A stretch of 64,000 nucleotides of DNA from the NCBI RefSeq assembly GCF_000479335.1, contig NC_022584.1:1240001-1304000 (forward strand), in the 5' to 3' direction. The notes below the pieces were generated by a model that was not told where the DNA came from, made no database searches, and saw only the letters and a list, made by a program, of their open reading frames with translations. The DNA is from Streptococcus ilei. GTDB taxonomy: Bacteria > Bacillota > Bacilli > Lactobacillales > Streptococcaceae. Positions 1 through 10,152 of this stretch are shown here, piece by piece. Made by a program: the position numbers and the translations under genes. Position 1 is the first letter of the stretch, and the number at the start of each line of letters is the position of its first letter.

Positions 1-601
1 TGACCTGACAAAGGTCCCAAGTCTGTCCATTAGCTAGTGTGAGGTCCGGACCATCTGATGCTTCTAAGTCTAAATACTCTTCTAAGCCAGGTAGTTGTTG
101 ATAGAAAGCTGTAGAAGTCTCTACATTAGGTACACGAAGAACTATCTTTTCTACGAAAAACTCCGTCAAGGTTGTAAACTCTTCATTCGCTTGAAAATCT
201 GGAACTTCCTCAATTTCAGTTAAACTGTCCACTTGCTCTTCCGCATGGAGCAAGATACGATCTCCTTCTGGCGAAAGAGCTTCAAAGGCATAGCCATTTT
301 CCCCTCTGAAGAGGCGATCAACTTGATGACCACGAGCCAGAAGCCACTCAATTTCTTGCGGGTTGGTCACGCGAATCTTTAAGCAAGCCAAGCGTTTTGG
401 TCCCTCAACCTTACGGGTTCTCATACTAGGGGATTCCTCTAAATAGAGGCGGTCTGTCTTCGATTGATCTCCAAGGGATAATAAAGCCCCATCTTCCAAC
501 AGGGTTTTCATTCCTAAGACCTTTTCAAAAAATTCTTGATTGACATTTCGATTGTTTGTTTTTAATACGGGTGAAATACTACTAATCTTATTTATGCACA
601 T
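1..601 (-). CDS. cppA: CppA family protein (C-terminus outside window)
   Basis: The reading frame opens with ATG at 601 and runs off the left edge with no stop, so about 200 N-terminal residues are visible. The start reads MCINKISSISPVLKTNNRN, followed by a glyoxalase-like beta-alpha-beta pattern (EFFEKVLGMKTL, then LSLGDQ), and the pattern recurs near residue 155 (VLRVPNVETSTAFYQQLPG). This two-module layout is that of streptococcal CppA (CppA_N and CppA_C), named from a reported C3-degrading activity. The fold is vicinal-oxygen-chelate-like and no protease motif is visible, so the proteolytic role is inherited from the literature and not supported by this sequence. AGGAGG lies just upstream of the ATG. 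Confidence 0.8.
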   Translation of the reverse strand, partial: MCINKISSISPVLKTNNRNVNQEFFEKVLGMKTLLEDGALLSLGDQSKTDRLYLEESPSMRTRKVEGPKRLACLKIRVTNPQEIEWLLARGHQVDRLFRGENGYAFEALSPEGDRILLHAEEQVDSLTEIEEVPDFQANEEFTTLTEFFVEKIVLRVPNVETSTAFYQQLPGLEEYLDLEASDGPDLTLANGQTWDLCQV

Positions 602-662
602 AATTCCTCCAAGTCTTTTATATTTTAAAAGATTTTCTTTTTTTTTACAAGAAATCTTGTGC

Positions 663-704
663 AAAAAAGACAGATTTCTCAAAATTTTGAATCTGTCTTT
701 CTTT
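663..704 (-). terminator. Rho-independent terminator of the DUF308-like gene
   Basis: On the minus strand AAAGACAGATT pairs with AATCTGTCTTT around an AT-rich loop and is followed by a T run. It starts a few bases after the stop codon at 707, and separates this gene from cppA downstream. Confidence 0.7.
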
Positions 705-706
705 AC

Positions 707-1987
707 TTAATATACTGTTCGTGTATGGACCCGCCCGTTTGGAGCTTCAAATTCGTATTCTAAGTAATCCTGATAGGTCCCTGGTGCAATCACTCCACGC
801 ACATCTAATACAGCCGTTCCCGCCTGTCCCACAATGGAATCTGCTAACAGGCAGCAATTCGTAGACAGAACAAAGTAAGATTTAAAACGCGAAGAAGTAA
901 ATTTATATAGCTCAGCCCCTAAATCATATTTCAATTTGTAAGCGTAGGTCGGCTGACCGTCTTCCAGTAACCTACTAGGTGGATCCCAAGGTTCTAACAA
1001 CTGATCAATTTCAGCTAGACGCTTCTCTACTGCCTGATTCTCTTCTTCGGTAAGGGATAGGCTGTAGCCAAACAGCGTCTTTTGACTCTCTTTTTTACAT
1101 AGTTCGATGTATGGTTCCTTATCCACTTTAAACAGTACGCCATCCCCAATCGTCCCAAATAGACGCTCTGAAAAGGGATCGTAACTTCCGTAAGAAATGA
1201 CCTTCCCCTGATAACAAATATCTACATGCCCAATCGCTCCAAATAAGTTGCTGTCAGAAGTATGAACCAAAATTTCTAATTCCCTTGCCTCTTCTTCTTT
1301 TTTCACCAATCGATAAGGGCCTGTGTGTCCCGCCGAGCTCCCTTTTTGAAGAAACTGGTTAAACCGTTTTAACTCCTTAGCAGGGATAAAGGCTGCAAAG
1401 ATAACCGGTAGGCTAATACGAAAGCGACGTTTTAACTCTTGGCCTTGTTGGTCTTTGTCAAATAAAATACCATCTCGAATATTAGAAATCCCCAACAAGA
1501 CCAGATAAGCCCCCAAGAGGATAAATTGGAAGTGCCCATCTGAACCAGGTTCCAAGACAGTTGCTAGACCAATCCCACCGTTTAAAAGCGCATCCCATAA
1601 ATAGAGCCAGCCTCCTTTTACCCGATTGGCCTTATAAAGCCAAAATGTGATCCCATAGACAATGGCACTCCCCAACTGATATGCCCCTAAACAAATCACA
1701 ACTAAGTTTACGGGCAGACTACTCAGTCGATTCAACCAGATCAACGCAAGTGAAAGAAAAATAAACCAAATAGAGTGGCTATAGGAAATAGACTTGCTAC
1801 GTAACAAAAAGCGAAGAAGAAAGCTTCCTAGTCCATCAACTAAAAAGTAAATGGCTAATAGATCCAAGGAAAATTTTGTGAAACCAACACCGTTTCGAAA
1901 AATGAGGATCCCAAAAATGACGGCAAGAACCCCAAACAATAAAGTCCGTCTTCTTGCAACTTCTTCAACAGATAATTTTCTCACCAT
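707..1987 (-). CDS. Membrane protein: DUF308-like N-terminal half plus possible permuted papain-like domain
   Basis: 426 residues. Residues about 15-175 form roughly six hydrophobic segments separated by short loops, resembling HdeD/DUF308 proteins. The C-terminal 240 residues are soluble and contain, in order, a His in AIGHVDICYQGKVISYG (His254) and a Cys pair in STNCCLLADSIV (Cys378/379). His before an asparagine-cysteine motif is the order found in circularly permuted NlpC/P60-type papain-like domains (YiiX/YaeF), so a thiol hydrolase is possible; this is inference from two motifs. It is transcribed away from pepX and upstream of cppA. No better name is justified. Confidence 0.6.
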   Translation of the reverse strand: MVRKLSVEEVARRRTLLFGVLAVIFGILIFRNGVGFTKFSLDLLAIYFLVDGLGSFLLRFLLRSKSISYSHSIWFIFLSLALIWLNRLSSLPVNLVVICLGAYQLGSAIVYGITFWLYKANRVKGGWLYLWDALLNGGIGLATVLEPGSDGHFQFILLGAYLVLLGISNIRDGILFDKDQQGQELKRRFRISLPVIFAAFIPAKELKRFNQFLQKGSSAGHTGPYRLVKKEEEARELEILVHTSDSNLFGAIGHVDICYQGKVISYGSYDPFSERLFGTIGDGVLFKVDKEPYIELCKKESQKTLFGYSLSLTEEENQAVEKRLAEIDQLLEPWDPPSRLLEDGQPTYAYKLKYDLGAELYKFTSSRFKSYFVLSTNCCLLADSIVGQAGTAVLDVRGVIAPGTYQDYLEYEFEAPNGRVHTRTVY

Positions 1988-2016
1988 GACACCCTCCTTC
2001 AGAGATCAAAGGTCTT

Positions 2017-2045
2017 TAGACAAATACTATTTTATCACGTATAAT
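2017..2045 (+). promoter_or_regulatory. Probable pepX promoter
   Basis: TAGACA (2017-2022), a 17-bp spacer and a perfect TATAAT (2040-2045) lie about 45 bp before the pepX ATG. The leader is short and ends in AAAGGAG. Confidence 0.7.
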
Positions 2046-2088
2046 ATAAGAAGTAAAGAAACAGTGAAGCTGATAAAAGGAGCATCCT

Positions 2089-4368
2089 ATGAAATTCAAT
2101 CAATATAGCTATCTACCAGTCGACCAAGCAGACATTCTAAAGGAACTGAAAGAAATCGGGTTTGACCTTCCCCTTCATCTTACAGAGAAAGAACTGTTTG
2201 AATGGTTTGTTCGCAAGGTTTATTTCACCTACAAAAATACAGATTATCCTCTCTCTAACCTAGTGGCGGATGCTGAAACAGATCTCCTGAGCTATTTCCA
2301 ATCTGACCGCGAATGGTCTCCAAATATTTTCTACACAGTGGCCCTCCAATTGCTCGGTTTCCGCTATTTTATTGACTTTGAAAATACGGACAGCTTCTTA
2401 AAAGAAGTCCAAATTCCGATTGAGTATGGAAACTTGGTTGAGAACCTCTATCACCTCCTCAATACTCGAACAGTCAAAGGGAATTTACTAATTGAGCAGT
2501 TGGTCAGCGATGGCTTGATCCCCGAGGACAATCGCTACCACTTTTTCAACGGAAAAAGTCTAGCTACCTTTAACTGCCATGATGTAATCCGTGAAGTGGT
2601 CTATGTGGAGAGTCGAGTTGATAGCGACCAGGATGGTCTTCCAGATTTGGTCAAGGTCAATATTATTCGCCCACGCTATGAAGGAAAAATCCCAGCCGTC
2701 ATGACTGCCAGCCCTTATCACCAAGGAACCAATGACAAGGCTAGCGACAAGGCTCTCTATAATATGAATGTGGACCTCGAGGTCAAAGAACCTCATACCA
2801 TCCAAGTAGAAGAACCTCAATTAGAATTGGTGGATCCTGTCGGTTCAGCTCAACTAGTCTCTGAGGTTGAAGAAACTCTCACCCATATCAATTCCAGCTA
2901 TACCCTCAACGACTACCTTCTCGCTCGTGGTTTTGCCAATCTCTACGTCTCCGGTTTAGGGACCAAGGACTCTCAAGGCTTGATGACCAATGGAGATTAC
3001 CGTCAAATCGAGGCCTATAAAAATGTTATCGACTGGCTCAACGGCCGTTGCCGGGCCTTTACAGACCACAGTCGCCAACGCCAAGTCAAGGCCGATTGGT
3101 CTAACGGCAAAGTTGCTACGACGGGCTTGTCCTACCTAGGGACCATGTCCAATGGACTGGCTACCACCGGTGTCGATGGCCTAGAAGTTATCATCGCAGA
3201 AGCCGGTATCTCTTCTTGGTACAACTACTATCGGGAAAACGGACTCGTGACGAGTCCTGGCGGCTATCCTGGAGAGGATTTTGATTCGCTTGCTGAGTTG
3301 ACTTATTCACGTGCCCTTCGGGCTGGAGACTATCTCCGCCACCATGCAGCCCATGTCGCTGATTTGGAAGAGGTTAAGAAGCAATTGGATCGCAAAACAG
3401 GGGACTACAACCAATTCTGGCATGACCGCAACTATCTCCTTCAGGCAGACAAAGTCAAGGCAGAGGTCGTCTTCACCCATGGTTCCCAAGACTGGAATGT
3501 CAAGCCCCTCCATGTATACCAAATGTTCCAAGCCCTTCCAGCCAACATCAAGAAACACCTCTTCTATCACAATGGAGCCCATGTCTATCTCAACAACTGG
3601 CAGTCCATTGACTTCCGTGAGAGTATGAATGCCCTCCTCTCTAAAAAATTACTGGGCTATGATTCAAGCTATGAATTGCCAACCGTCATCTGGCAGGACA
3701 ATACAGGGGAACAAAGTTGGACTTCCTTGGAAGACTTTGGCAATCAAACAGCCCAGCGGACCTTCCCACTGGGAGATGGTGAGAGAGTCATCCAAAACCG
3801 CTATGCGACAGAAGATTATGAGCGCTATGGCAAAGCCTATCCAACCTTCCTAACTGATCTTTACCAAGATAAGGCCCAACAGGTGACCATCGATCTTCCG
3901 ATCGCAGAAGACTTACACCTCAACGGAAAAGCTCGCCTTCACCTGCGGCTCCAATCTAGCACAAACAAAGGCTTGCTCTCAGCCCAACTCATGGAGCTAG
4001 GAAGCAAGAAATATCTCCAACCCTATCCAGCTGTCCTATCCGTCCGCACCCTTGATAACGGTCGCTACCATATGCTAGACAATTTGACCGAGTTGCCATT
4101 TAAGGAAGCCGGTCAACGGGTGATTACAAAGGGCTATCTCAACCTTCAAAACCGTCATGATCTCTTACAAGTCGAACCTGTAACCCCAGGGGAATGGATG
4201 GAATTCGACTTTGAACTCCAACCAACCATCTACAAGCTGGAAAAAGGGACTACTCTTCGTCTTGTCCTTTATACAACCGACTTCGAGATCACTGTCCGCG
4301 ACCAAACGGACTACCAACTCACCATTGATCTGGCTAACTCCAGATTAACCCTTCCTAAGATGGATTAA
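2089..4368 (+). CDS. pepX: Xaa-Pro dipeptidyl-peptidase (X-prolyl dipeptidyl aminopeptidase)
   Basis: 759 residues, the usual PepX length (family S15). The serine protease releases X-Pro dipeptides from the N-termini of proline-rich peptides in the cytoplasm and serves amino-acid supply from host and milk proteins. The catalytic triad is visible: Ser348 in GLSYLGT, Asp468 in GSQDWNVK and His498 in NGAHVY, at the same numbering as the lactococcal enzyme. The N-terminal helical dimerisation domain (to about 145), the alpha/beta-hydrolase core and the C-terminal jelly-roll domain (from about 560) are all present. The ATG at 2089 follows AAAGGAG. The gene is monocistronic and divergent from the DUF308-like gene. 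Confidence 0.97.
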   Translation: MKFNQYSYLPVDQADILKELKEIGFDLPLHLTEKELFEWFVRKVYFTYKNTDYPLSNLVADAETDLLSYFQSDREWSPNIFYTVALQLLGFRYFIDFENTDSFLKEVQIPIEYGNLVENLYHLLNTRTVKGNLLIEQLVSDGLIPEDNRYHFFNGKSLATFNCHDVIREVVYVESRVDSDQDGLPDLVKVNIIRPRYEGKIPAVMTASPYHQGTNDKASDKALYNMNVDLEVKEPHTIQVEEPQLELVDPVGSAQLVSEVEETLTHINSSYTLNDYLLARGFANLYVSGLGTKDSQGLMTNGDYRQIEAYKNVIDWLNGRCRAFTDHSRQRQVKADWSNGKVATTGLSYLGTMSNGLATTGVDGLEVIIAEAGISSWYNYYRENGLVTSPGGYPGEDFDSLAELTYSRALRAGDYLRHHAAHVADLEEVKKQLDRKTGDYNQFWHDRNYLLQADKVKAEVVFTHGSQDWNVKPLHVYQMFQALPANIKKHLFYHNGAHVYLNNWQSIDFRESMNALLSKKLLGYDSSYELPTVIWQDNTGEQSWTSLEDFGNQTAQRTFPLGDGERVIQNRYATEDYERYGKAYPTFLTDLYQDKAQQVTIDLPIAEDLHLNGKARLHLRLQSSTNKGLLSAQLMELGSKKYLQPYPAVLSVRTLDNGRYHMLDNLTELPFKEAGQRVITKGYLNLQNRHDLLQVEPVTPGEWMEFDFELQPTIYKLEKGTTLRLVLYTTDFEITVRDQTDYQLTIDLANSRLTLPKMD

Positions 4369-4411
4369 GGAATTTCATGCTTTTTCCTTGTCGTCCCTTC
4401 CCTTGCTTGAT

Positions 4412-4440
4412 TTGACAGCCTTGCCTACTTATGATAATAT
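4412..4440 (+). promoter_or_regulatory. Probable rocS promoter
   Basis: A consensus TTGACA (4412-4417) is followed 17 bp later by TAATAT (4435-4440), within the overlapping AT-rich run TATGATAATAT, about 40 bp before the rocS start. Confidence 0.65.
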
Positions 4441-4480
4441 CTAAGAGAGTATTTCATAGAAAAAGAGTTTAGAGGATATT

Positions 4481-4996
4481 ATGGCTATCGAAAAAACAGT
4501 CAGCGAAATTGCTGAAATTCTAGGAGTTAGTCGCCAAGCGGTCAACAACCGTGTTAAGGCCCTAGATCCTGAAGATACAGAAAAAAATGATAAGGGAGTT
4601 ACCGTCGTAACCCGTAGTGGCTTGATCAAGCTAGAAGAAATCTACAAAAAGACTATCTTTGAAGACGAGCCCGTCAGTGATGATGTCAAGCAACGAGAAC
4701 TGATGGAAATTCTAGTCGACGAGAAGAATTCTGAAATCGTCCGTCTCTACGAACAACTAAAAGCAAAAGACGACCAGCTAAAATCTAAAGATGAGCAATT
4801 AGCTAAAAAGGATGAGCAGTTGCGTGTCAAAGATGTTCAGATCGCTGAAAAAGACAAACAGCTGGACCAACAGCAACAACTAACTCTCCAGGCTATGAAT
4901 GACCGAGAAACATTGAAATTGGAACTAGACCAAGCCAATGAGAAGGTTCTTGAACAGAAAAACAAAGGCTTCTGGAGACGCGTCTTTGGTCGCTAA
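4481..4996 (+). CDS. rocS: RocS-like chromosome segregation regulator
   Basis: 171 residues in three parts. Residues 1-45 are a helix-turn-helix (VSEIAEILGVSRQAVNNRVKAL); residues about 80-155 are a long coiled coil made of near-identical heptad blocks (KDDQLKSKDEQLAKKDEQL); the last residues (GFWRRVFGR) make a short amphipathic helix with Trp/Phe and basic residues. This is the architecture of pneumococcal RocS, a DNA-binding, membrane-attached protein linking chromosome segregation to division and capsule control. The C-terminal helix would be the membrane anchor. The gene is alone, with its own promoter and terminator. Confidence 0.85.
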   Translation: MAIEKTVSEIAEILGVSRQAVNNRVKALDPEDTEKNDKGVTVVTRSGLIKLEEIYKKTIFEDEPVSDDVKQRELMEILVDEKNSEIVRLYEQLKAKDDQLKSKDEQLAKKDEQLRVKDVQIAEKDKQLDQQQQLTLQAMNDRETLKLELDQANEKVLEQKNKGFWRRVFGR

Positions 4997-5019
4997 AAAC
5001 TGACTTCGGTCAGTTTTTT
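4996..5019 (+). terminator. rocS terminator
   Basis: AAAACTGAC-TTCG-GTCAGTTTT followed by TT. The stem begins at the last base of the rocS stop codon, so the hairpin essentially abuts the reading frame. Confidence 0.9.
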
Positions 5020-5084
5020 CTATGCCTTTGCCTCCCCTCAACAATTAGAAAATCAAAAAGCAAGCATAAGATGAAGGAGTTCCC

Positions 5085-5678
5085 TTGAAAGAATTAAGCC
5101 AATATGTCTCCTTTGATTTAGAATTTAATCAATTCGAAGGAAAGTACCACATTATCCAAGTTTCTGCTGTCCGTTTTGCAGATGGCCAAGAAGTTGCCCA
5201 CTACGATTCCTATGCCTATACAGATAAACCACTAAAAAGCTTTATCAATGGCCTTACCGGGATTACATCTGATAAAATCCTGCAAGCTCCCCCACTCGAG
5301 CAAGTTCTAGCGGAGTTTCGAGACTTTGTTGCAGACAGTCCCCTCATTGGATACAATGCCATCAAGAGTGACCTCCCTATACTAGCGGAAAATGGGCTAG
5401 AGTTCACGGACCAATATGCTGTCGATGTCTTTGAAGAAGCTTCTAAACGCCGACCTTCTGACCTCCATGGGATTAAGAACTTGCAGCTTCATACAGTTGC
5501 TCAGTTTTTAGGAGTGGCTGGAAAATCGCATGATAGTCTAGAAGATGCACGAATGACCGCCCTTGTTTATGAAGCCTTTCTCGAATCAGATCGGGCACGG
5601 CAACTCCTAACCGAGCAAGAATCCTTTTCTACCTCTCCTTTTGGTGGATTAGACCTCTCCAATTTTTTTAACGACTAA
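5085..5678 (+). CDS. DnaQ-like DEDDh 3'-5' exonuclease
   Basis: 197 residues. DEDDh motifs are visible: Asp and Glu in VSFDLEFN, Asp in YNAIKSDLPIL, and the final His/Asp pair in KSHDSLEDARMTALVYE. This is the proofreading-exonuclease fold of the Pol III epsilon family as a stand-alone protein without a polymerase. In Gram-positives such proteins act in repair or RNA trimming; the substrate is not predictable here. The start is TTG, chosen because AAGGAG lies five bases upstream and the first motif follows directly; no in-frame ATG precedes it. It converges on ybaB, with a dispersed repeat between. Confidence 0.85.
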   Translation: MKELSQYVSFDLEFNQFEGKYHIIQVSAVRFADGQEVAHYDSYAYTDKPLKSFINGLTGITSDKILQAPPLEQVLAEFRDFVADSPLIGYNAIKSDLPILAENGLEFTDQYAVDVFEEASKRRPSDLHGIKNLQLHTVAQFLGVAGKSHDSLEDARMTALVYEAFLESDRARQLLTEQESFSTSPFGGLDLSNFFND

Positions 5679-5680
5679 AA

Positions 5681-5800
5681 AGAGGCTGGGACAAAAGTCC
5701 TAGCCTCTCAATTGTCTTTGGATTGTCGAGCAAGACGCAGTGGTTGAGTGGGACGACGAAATCGAATTCTAACGAATGACCGATTTCTGTCCCACTCTCT
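5681..5800. repeat. Dispersed intergenic repeat family R1, short form
   Basis: This 120-bp element begins GAGGCTGGGACAAAAGTCC, whose ends pair, and finishes with a second hairpin in which GAGTGGGAC pairs with GTCCCACTC and GAAATCG with CGATTTC. It matches the copies at 19074-19248 and 40302-40477 almost base for base but lacks their internal 57 bp. It lies between two convergent genes and could terminate both transcripts. Confidence 0.85.
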
Positions 5801-5812
5801 TTTTCTGTATGC

Positions 5813-6112
5813 TTAGAATGGTAATTTACCAGCAAAAGCTCCCAATTTTTTCTTGGTTGCTGCATCAATTTCTTCGATGGCTGCATTGATAGCTTGAACG
5901 GTCATATCAGCAAGAGTTTCTGTATCTTCGGGGTCCACAACTGCTGGGTTAAATTCGATGGATACCACCTTCTTATCACCTGTCAGAGTTGCAACCACCA
6001 AATCCTGAGCGGATTTGCCAACAAATTGAGAAGCAGCCAATTCTGCCTGACTTTGTTCCATTTGTTTCTGAAGCTTTTGTGCTTGCTTCATCATATTTTG
6101 CATATTCATCAT
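5813..6112 (-). CDS. ybaB: YbaB/EbfC family nucleoid-associated protein
   Basis: 99 residues, with the family pattern: an N-terminal charged helix ([19 protein letters not shown]), a three-strand sheet ([21 protein letters not shown], with the usual acidic turn DPEDTE) and a C-terminal helix. YbaB dimers bind DNA without strong sequence preference and act as nucleoid and possibly regulatory proteins. In many bacteria the gene follows dnaX and precedes recR, but neither is nearby here, so its usual partners cannot be invoked. Confidence 0.92.
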   Translation of the reverse strand: MMNMQNMMKQAQKLQKQMEQSQAELAASQFVGKSAQDLVVATLTGDKKVVSIEFNPAVVDPEDTETLADMTVQAINAAIEEIDAATKKKLGAFAGKLPF

Positions 6113-6252
6113 AATGTTTTCTAGATTCCTTTCGTATCAAGGGTTTAAGCCCTTTTGTTTAATGGTTACTGCCCATTTCTGCCCATTTTCTAGTAAGATG
6201 AGCAGTTTTCTTCTATTATAGCATGTTTTCCCCGTCCGAAAAAGCTGATTTT

Positions 6253-7599
6253 TTATTTAAACAGCGTTGTGACAATGAGTTGGACGTTTAAAAGAGTCAG
6301 AAGAGTAGCTACTCCGTAAGCTAAGTAGGTATTCCATTTTGCATTGACAAATTCTCCCATGATTTTTTTATTGGAGGTAAAGTAAACCAAGGGGAAAATT
6401 GAAAATGGTAAAGCCAGAGATAAGAAGACTTGAGAATAGACCAACAAATCATCTAGAACACTTTCCTGATCCCCAAATAGAAAGGCGACAATCAGGACCG
6501 GAGTGAGGGCCAACATCCTAGTAAAGAGGCGGACAAGCCATTGAGGAAGCCGGAATTTAAGAAAACCTTCCATGACAATTTGTCCCGTCAGAGTGCCTGT
6601 AATGGTTGAATTCTGACCACTTGCTAACAAAGCAACAGCAAAGAGGGTTGACAGAAAAGGACTTGCAATAGCTCCTGCAATGGCATTGTTTTGCAAGGCG
6701 TCATACATACTAGAGAAGGCTCCAATTTCTTCAGCGTGTCCAAAAAAGAGGGCCGCTCCGAGAATCAACAAGAGAGAGTTGACAACAAAAGCCAGGGTCA
6801 ATTCAATATTGGAGTCCCAGGTCATGAAACGTACAGCCCGACGAACATCTGCAGGATCCTCATAATCGACCTTCCGTGTCTGTGAAATAGAGGAATGCAA
6901 ATAGAGATTATGGGGCATGACGGTTGCACCAATAATCCCCAGGGCTAGCGTCAAGGCTTGTGATCCTTTAGGAAGACCAATGCCTACGATTTCCTTTTTG
7001 GGAATAAACCCAGCAAAAATTCCACCTATATCTGGTTTTGATAGGACCACAAGATAGATAAAAATCCCCAAAATGGTCAAAATCAAGGTGGAGACAATGG
7101 CCTCAATCTTGCGAAAACCTAAGTGCATGAGTCCAAGGAGGAGGAAGACATCCAGGATGGTGACCAAAATAGAAAAGAGCAAGGGCCATCCGAACAGCAA
7201 ATGAAGAGCAATCCCTGAACCAATGACTTCTGCTAAATCTGTCGCCATCAAAGCTAATTCAATCACTAACCAGAGAATATAGCGGAGCCACTTGGGCAAA
7301 TGCGTCGCTGTTGTCTGGGCCAAATCTTTCCGATGGACAATCCCTAGTTTCCCAGCCATCTGTTGCAATTGCATGGCAATCAAGGAGGATAAGAGAACCA
7401 CCGATAATAGCAAGTAACGATAGTGAGCCCCGCCAACAACGCTGGTAATCCAGTTCCCAGGATCCATATAGCCCACTGCTACTAGACTCCCCGGACCTGA
7501 AAACAACAATAAGGTCTTCCAAAAAGAAGTTCCCTTAGGTACCTTGACGGATTGATTGATTTCTTGGAGCGATTTCCGCTCTAACTGTTCTAAACTCAT
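6253..7599 (-). CDS. mntH: Nramp-family divalent metal (Mn2+) transporter
   Basis: 448 residues, eleven predicted membrane segments. The metal-binding motifs are intact: DPGNW in TM1 (GYMDPGNWITS) and MPHNLYLHSS in TM6, whose Asp, Asn and Met coordinate the ion. Nramp proteins import Mn2+ (some Fe2+) using the proton gradient, and in streptococci help against peroxide and host metal limitation. The ATG at 7599 follows AGAAGGG. It is monocistronic, with a promoter carrying an inverted repeat (7650-7667). Confidence 0.93.
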   Translation of the reverse strand: MSLEQLERKSLQEINQSVKVPKGTSFWKTLLLFSGPGSLVAVGYMDPGNWITSVVGGAHYRYLLLSVVLLSSLIAMQLQQMAGKLGIVHRKDLAQTTATHLPKWLRYILWLVIELALMATDLAEVIGSGIALHLLFGWPLLFSILVTILDVFLLLGLMHLGFRKIEAIVSTLILTILGIFIYLVVLSKPDIGGIFAGFIPKKEIVGIGLPKGSQALTLALGIIGATVMPHNLYLHSSISQTRKVDYEDPADVRRAVRFMTWDSNIELTLAFVVNSLLLILGAALFFGHAEEIGAFSSMYDALQNNAIAGAIASPFLSTLFAVALLASGQNSTITGTLTGQIVMEGFLKFRLPQWLVRLFTRMLALTPVLIVAFLFGDQESVLDDLLVYSQVFLSLALPFSIFPLVYFTSNKKIMGEFVNAKWNTYLAYGVATLLTLLNVQLIVTTLFK

Positions 7600-7633
7600 G
7601 ATACCCTTCTTTCCACGACGTTACTTCCCCTTG

Positions 7634-7667
7634 ATTATAGCACAAATGAAAAATTTCGGTAAATTTT
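7634..7667 (-). promoter_or_regulatory. mntH promoter with putative metalloregulator operator
   Basis: On the minus strand TATAAT (7634-7639) is preceded by a perfect inverted repeat, AAAATTT-ACCG-AAATTTT (7650-7667), that covers the -35 position. AT-rich palindromes at this spot are where MntR/ScaR/PsaR-type Mn2+ repressors bind; the exact consensus is not met, so assignment to that regulator is inference. Confidence 0.45.
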
Positions 7668-7822
7668 CTCTGCATTTTCAATAAATCCCCTCCTAGCTCC
7701 CGCTTCCCCATTTTCTTCGTATTCCTTTAGCGATTTTTTCTCCTTTGCTCCTCCAAAAGGAACCGAATAGCTTCAAAAATCAACCAAATAGATTTTTCCC
7801 CCTATTTGACTTCAAAAGCTTG

Positions 7823-7855
7823 TATACTAATCGTAACTGAAAGATAGCTCAGTTA
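7823..7855 (+). promoter_or_regulatory. Promoter and dyad upstream of the receiver-like gene
   Basis: TATACT (7823-7828) is a plausible -10. Directly after it lies the inverted repeat TAACTGA-N8-TCAGTTA (7834-7855), which could be an operator or a small hairpin at the start of the transcript. The rest of the 283-bp gap after mntH (7600-7882) shows nothing else I can name. Confidence 0.45.
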
Positions 7856-7882
7856 TTTACTCAATAGCAAAGGAAAGAATCT

Positions 7883-8413
7883 ATGATCTATGTCATTGAA
7901 TACAATTATCCCTCTAAGATGTTAGTCGAACATATTAACAACTATCTAGAGAAAAAACGGGTTCGTAATCTACCAGTCAAGCTGGTCTATAATGGAAATA
8001 TCTCCTATATTGACTATGACTTGAAAAACATCTACTTCTTCTCCTGTCAAGGAAATTCTGGAATCAACGCCTACAAAGAGCTCGAACGCATCCGGAGAAA
8101 TGATCCTTTCGGACGCATTATCGTTCACTCTAACAAGGTGGACGGACGCAGACTCATGGACCACAAACTACAAGTATATGGTTTGATGGAACTAAGCCTT
8201 AGTGACTACGGAAAGCCAGACCTCTATTATCAAGAGCTTGACTTTTTGCTAGGTGATCTCTACGAAGAGCTCTGGGAAATGGCTGCAGAAGCCAAGTACG
8301 CTGCTGGGAAGAAAACCAATCAGCTCTTCCCACGCTGGGGTCCTGAAATCGGAATTTACCCACCTAAGCGTTATTCCATCCACCTCCGTCAAAATCCAAA
8401 CGAAGACGATTAA
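7883..8413 (+). CDS. Stand-alone degenerate receiver-like protein (ComE/AgrA type), no output domain
   Basis: 176 residues. Residues 1-125 line up by eye with the receiver domain of the AgrA/ComE response regulators: an opening strand (MIYVIEYN), IYFFSCQGNSG where ComE has its phospho-acceptor strand, then a helix and strand (AYKELERIRRNDPFGRIIVHSN) and VYGLMELSLSD. The Asp of the phosphorylation site is replaced by Ser/Cys, the acidic pair is reduced to one Glu and the conserved Lys is missing, so it should not be phosphorylated normally. The LytTR DNA-binding domain is absent; about 50 unfamiliar residues follow. AGGAAAG precedes the ATG. Function unknown; similarity is from pattern only. 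Confidence 0.55.
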   Translation: MIYVIEYNYPSKMLVEHINNYLEKKRVRNLPVKLVYNGNISYIDYDLKNIYFFSCQGNSGINAYKELERIRRNDPFGRIIVHSNKVDGRRLMDHKLQVYGLMELSLSDYGKPDLYYQELDFLLGDLYEELWEMAAEAKYAAGKKTNQLFPRWGPEIGIYPPKRYSIHLRQNPNEDD

Positions 8414-8418
8414 CTCAT

Positions 8419-8452
8419 AAAAAGTGGAGCCTGGGGACAGGGTCCATTTTTT
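8419..8452 (+). terminator. Terminator of the receiver-like gene
   Basis: An A-rich arm leads into TGGAGCCTG-GGGA-CAGGGTCCA and a run of six T, five bases after the stop codon. Confidence 0.85.
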
Positions 8453-8485
8453 ATGTTACAATGAACTGGAAATGAAATGAGATGA

Positions 8486-9676
<1,191 letters not shown>

Positions 9677-9695
9677 ATATCAAAGGTTGTAAAAA

Positions 9696-10151
9696 ATGAA
9701 CAGAAGAGAATCAGTCGAATTTGTTAACATGTGTATGATTAAAAATGGGGACAAGGTTCTGGTTCAAAATCGAGTTAGTCCTGACTGGCCTGGCATTACT
9801 TTTCCTGGCGGACATGTTGAACGTGGCGAATCCTTTGTCGATGCTGTCATTCGTGAAGTGAGAGAAGAAACGGGTCTAACCATTTCTAAAACCCAACTCT
9901 GTGGCATCAAGGACTGGTACGATGATGAGGATTACCGTTATGTCGTCCTTTTTTACAAGACCGAACACTTTACTGGTGAGCTCCAGTCTTCAGACGAAGG
10001 AAAGGTCTGGTGGGAAGAGTTTGAAAATCTATCTCGTCTAAAACTTGCAACCAATGATATGTCTGATATGCTTCGTGTTTTTTTGGAAGATGATATCAGT
10101 GAATTCTTCTACTATAAAGACGGTGACGACTGGCTTTATGATTTAAAATAG
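9696..10151 (+). CDS. Nudix hydrolase (MutT/MutX-like)
   Basis: 151 residues with a perfect Nudix box: Gly of PGGHVERGE, Glu five residues later, then REVREETGL. The box folds as loop-helix-loop and binds Mg2+ to hydrolyse nucleoside diphosphate-X compounds. Size and the N-terminal pattern (SVEFVNMCMIKNGDKVLVQNR) resemble streptococcal MutX-type 8-oxo-dGTPases, but the substrate is not proven by sequence. The start at 9696 is preceded by AAAGG. It probably forms a two-gene unit with the flavoprotein and ends at a strong bidirectional terminator. Confidence 0.88.
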   Translation: MNRRESVEFVNMCMIKNGDKVLVQNRVSPDWPGITFPGGHVERGESFVDAVIREVREETGLTISKTQLCGIKDWYDDEDYRYVVLFYKTEHFTGELQSSDEGKVWWEEFENLSRLKLATNDMSDMLRVFLEDDISEFFYYKDGDDWLYDLK

Positions 10152-10152
10152 C

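Noticed and set aside
5681..5800. BOX or RUP element of pneumococcus
   Set aside because: Neither the boxA/boxB/boxC arrangement nor RUP ends are recognisable; the GAGGCTGGGAC ends are different.
5668..5886. A 72-codon minus-strand frame through repeat R1
   Set aside because: It is the repeat read as protein; the same peptide start recurs at the copy at 18823-19125.
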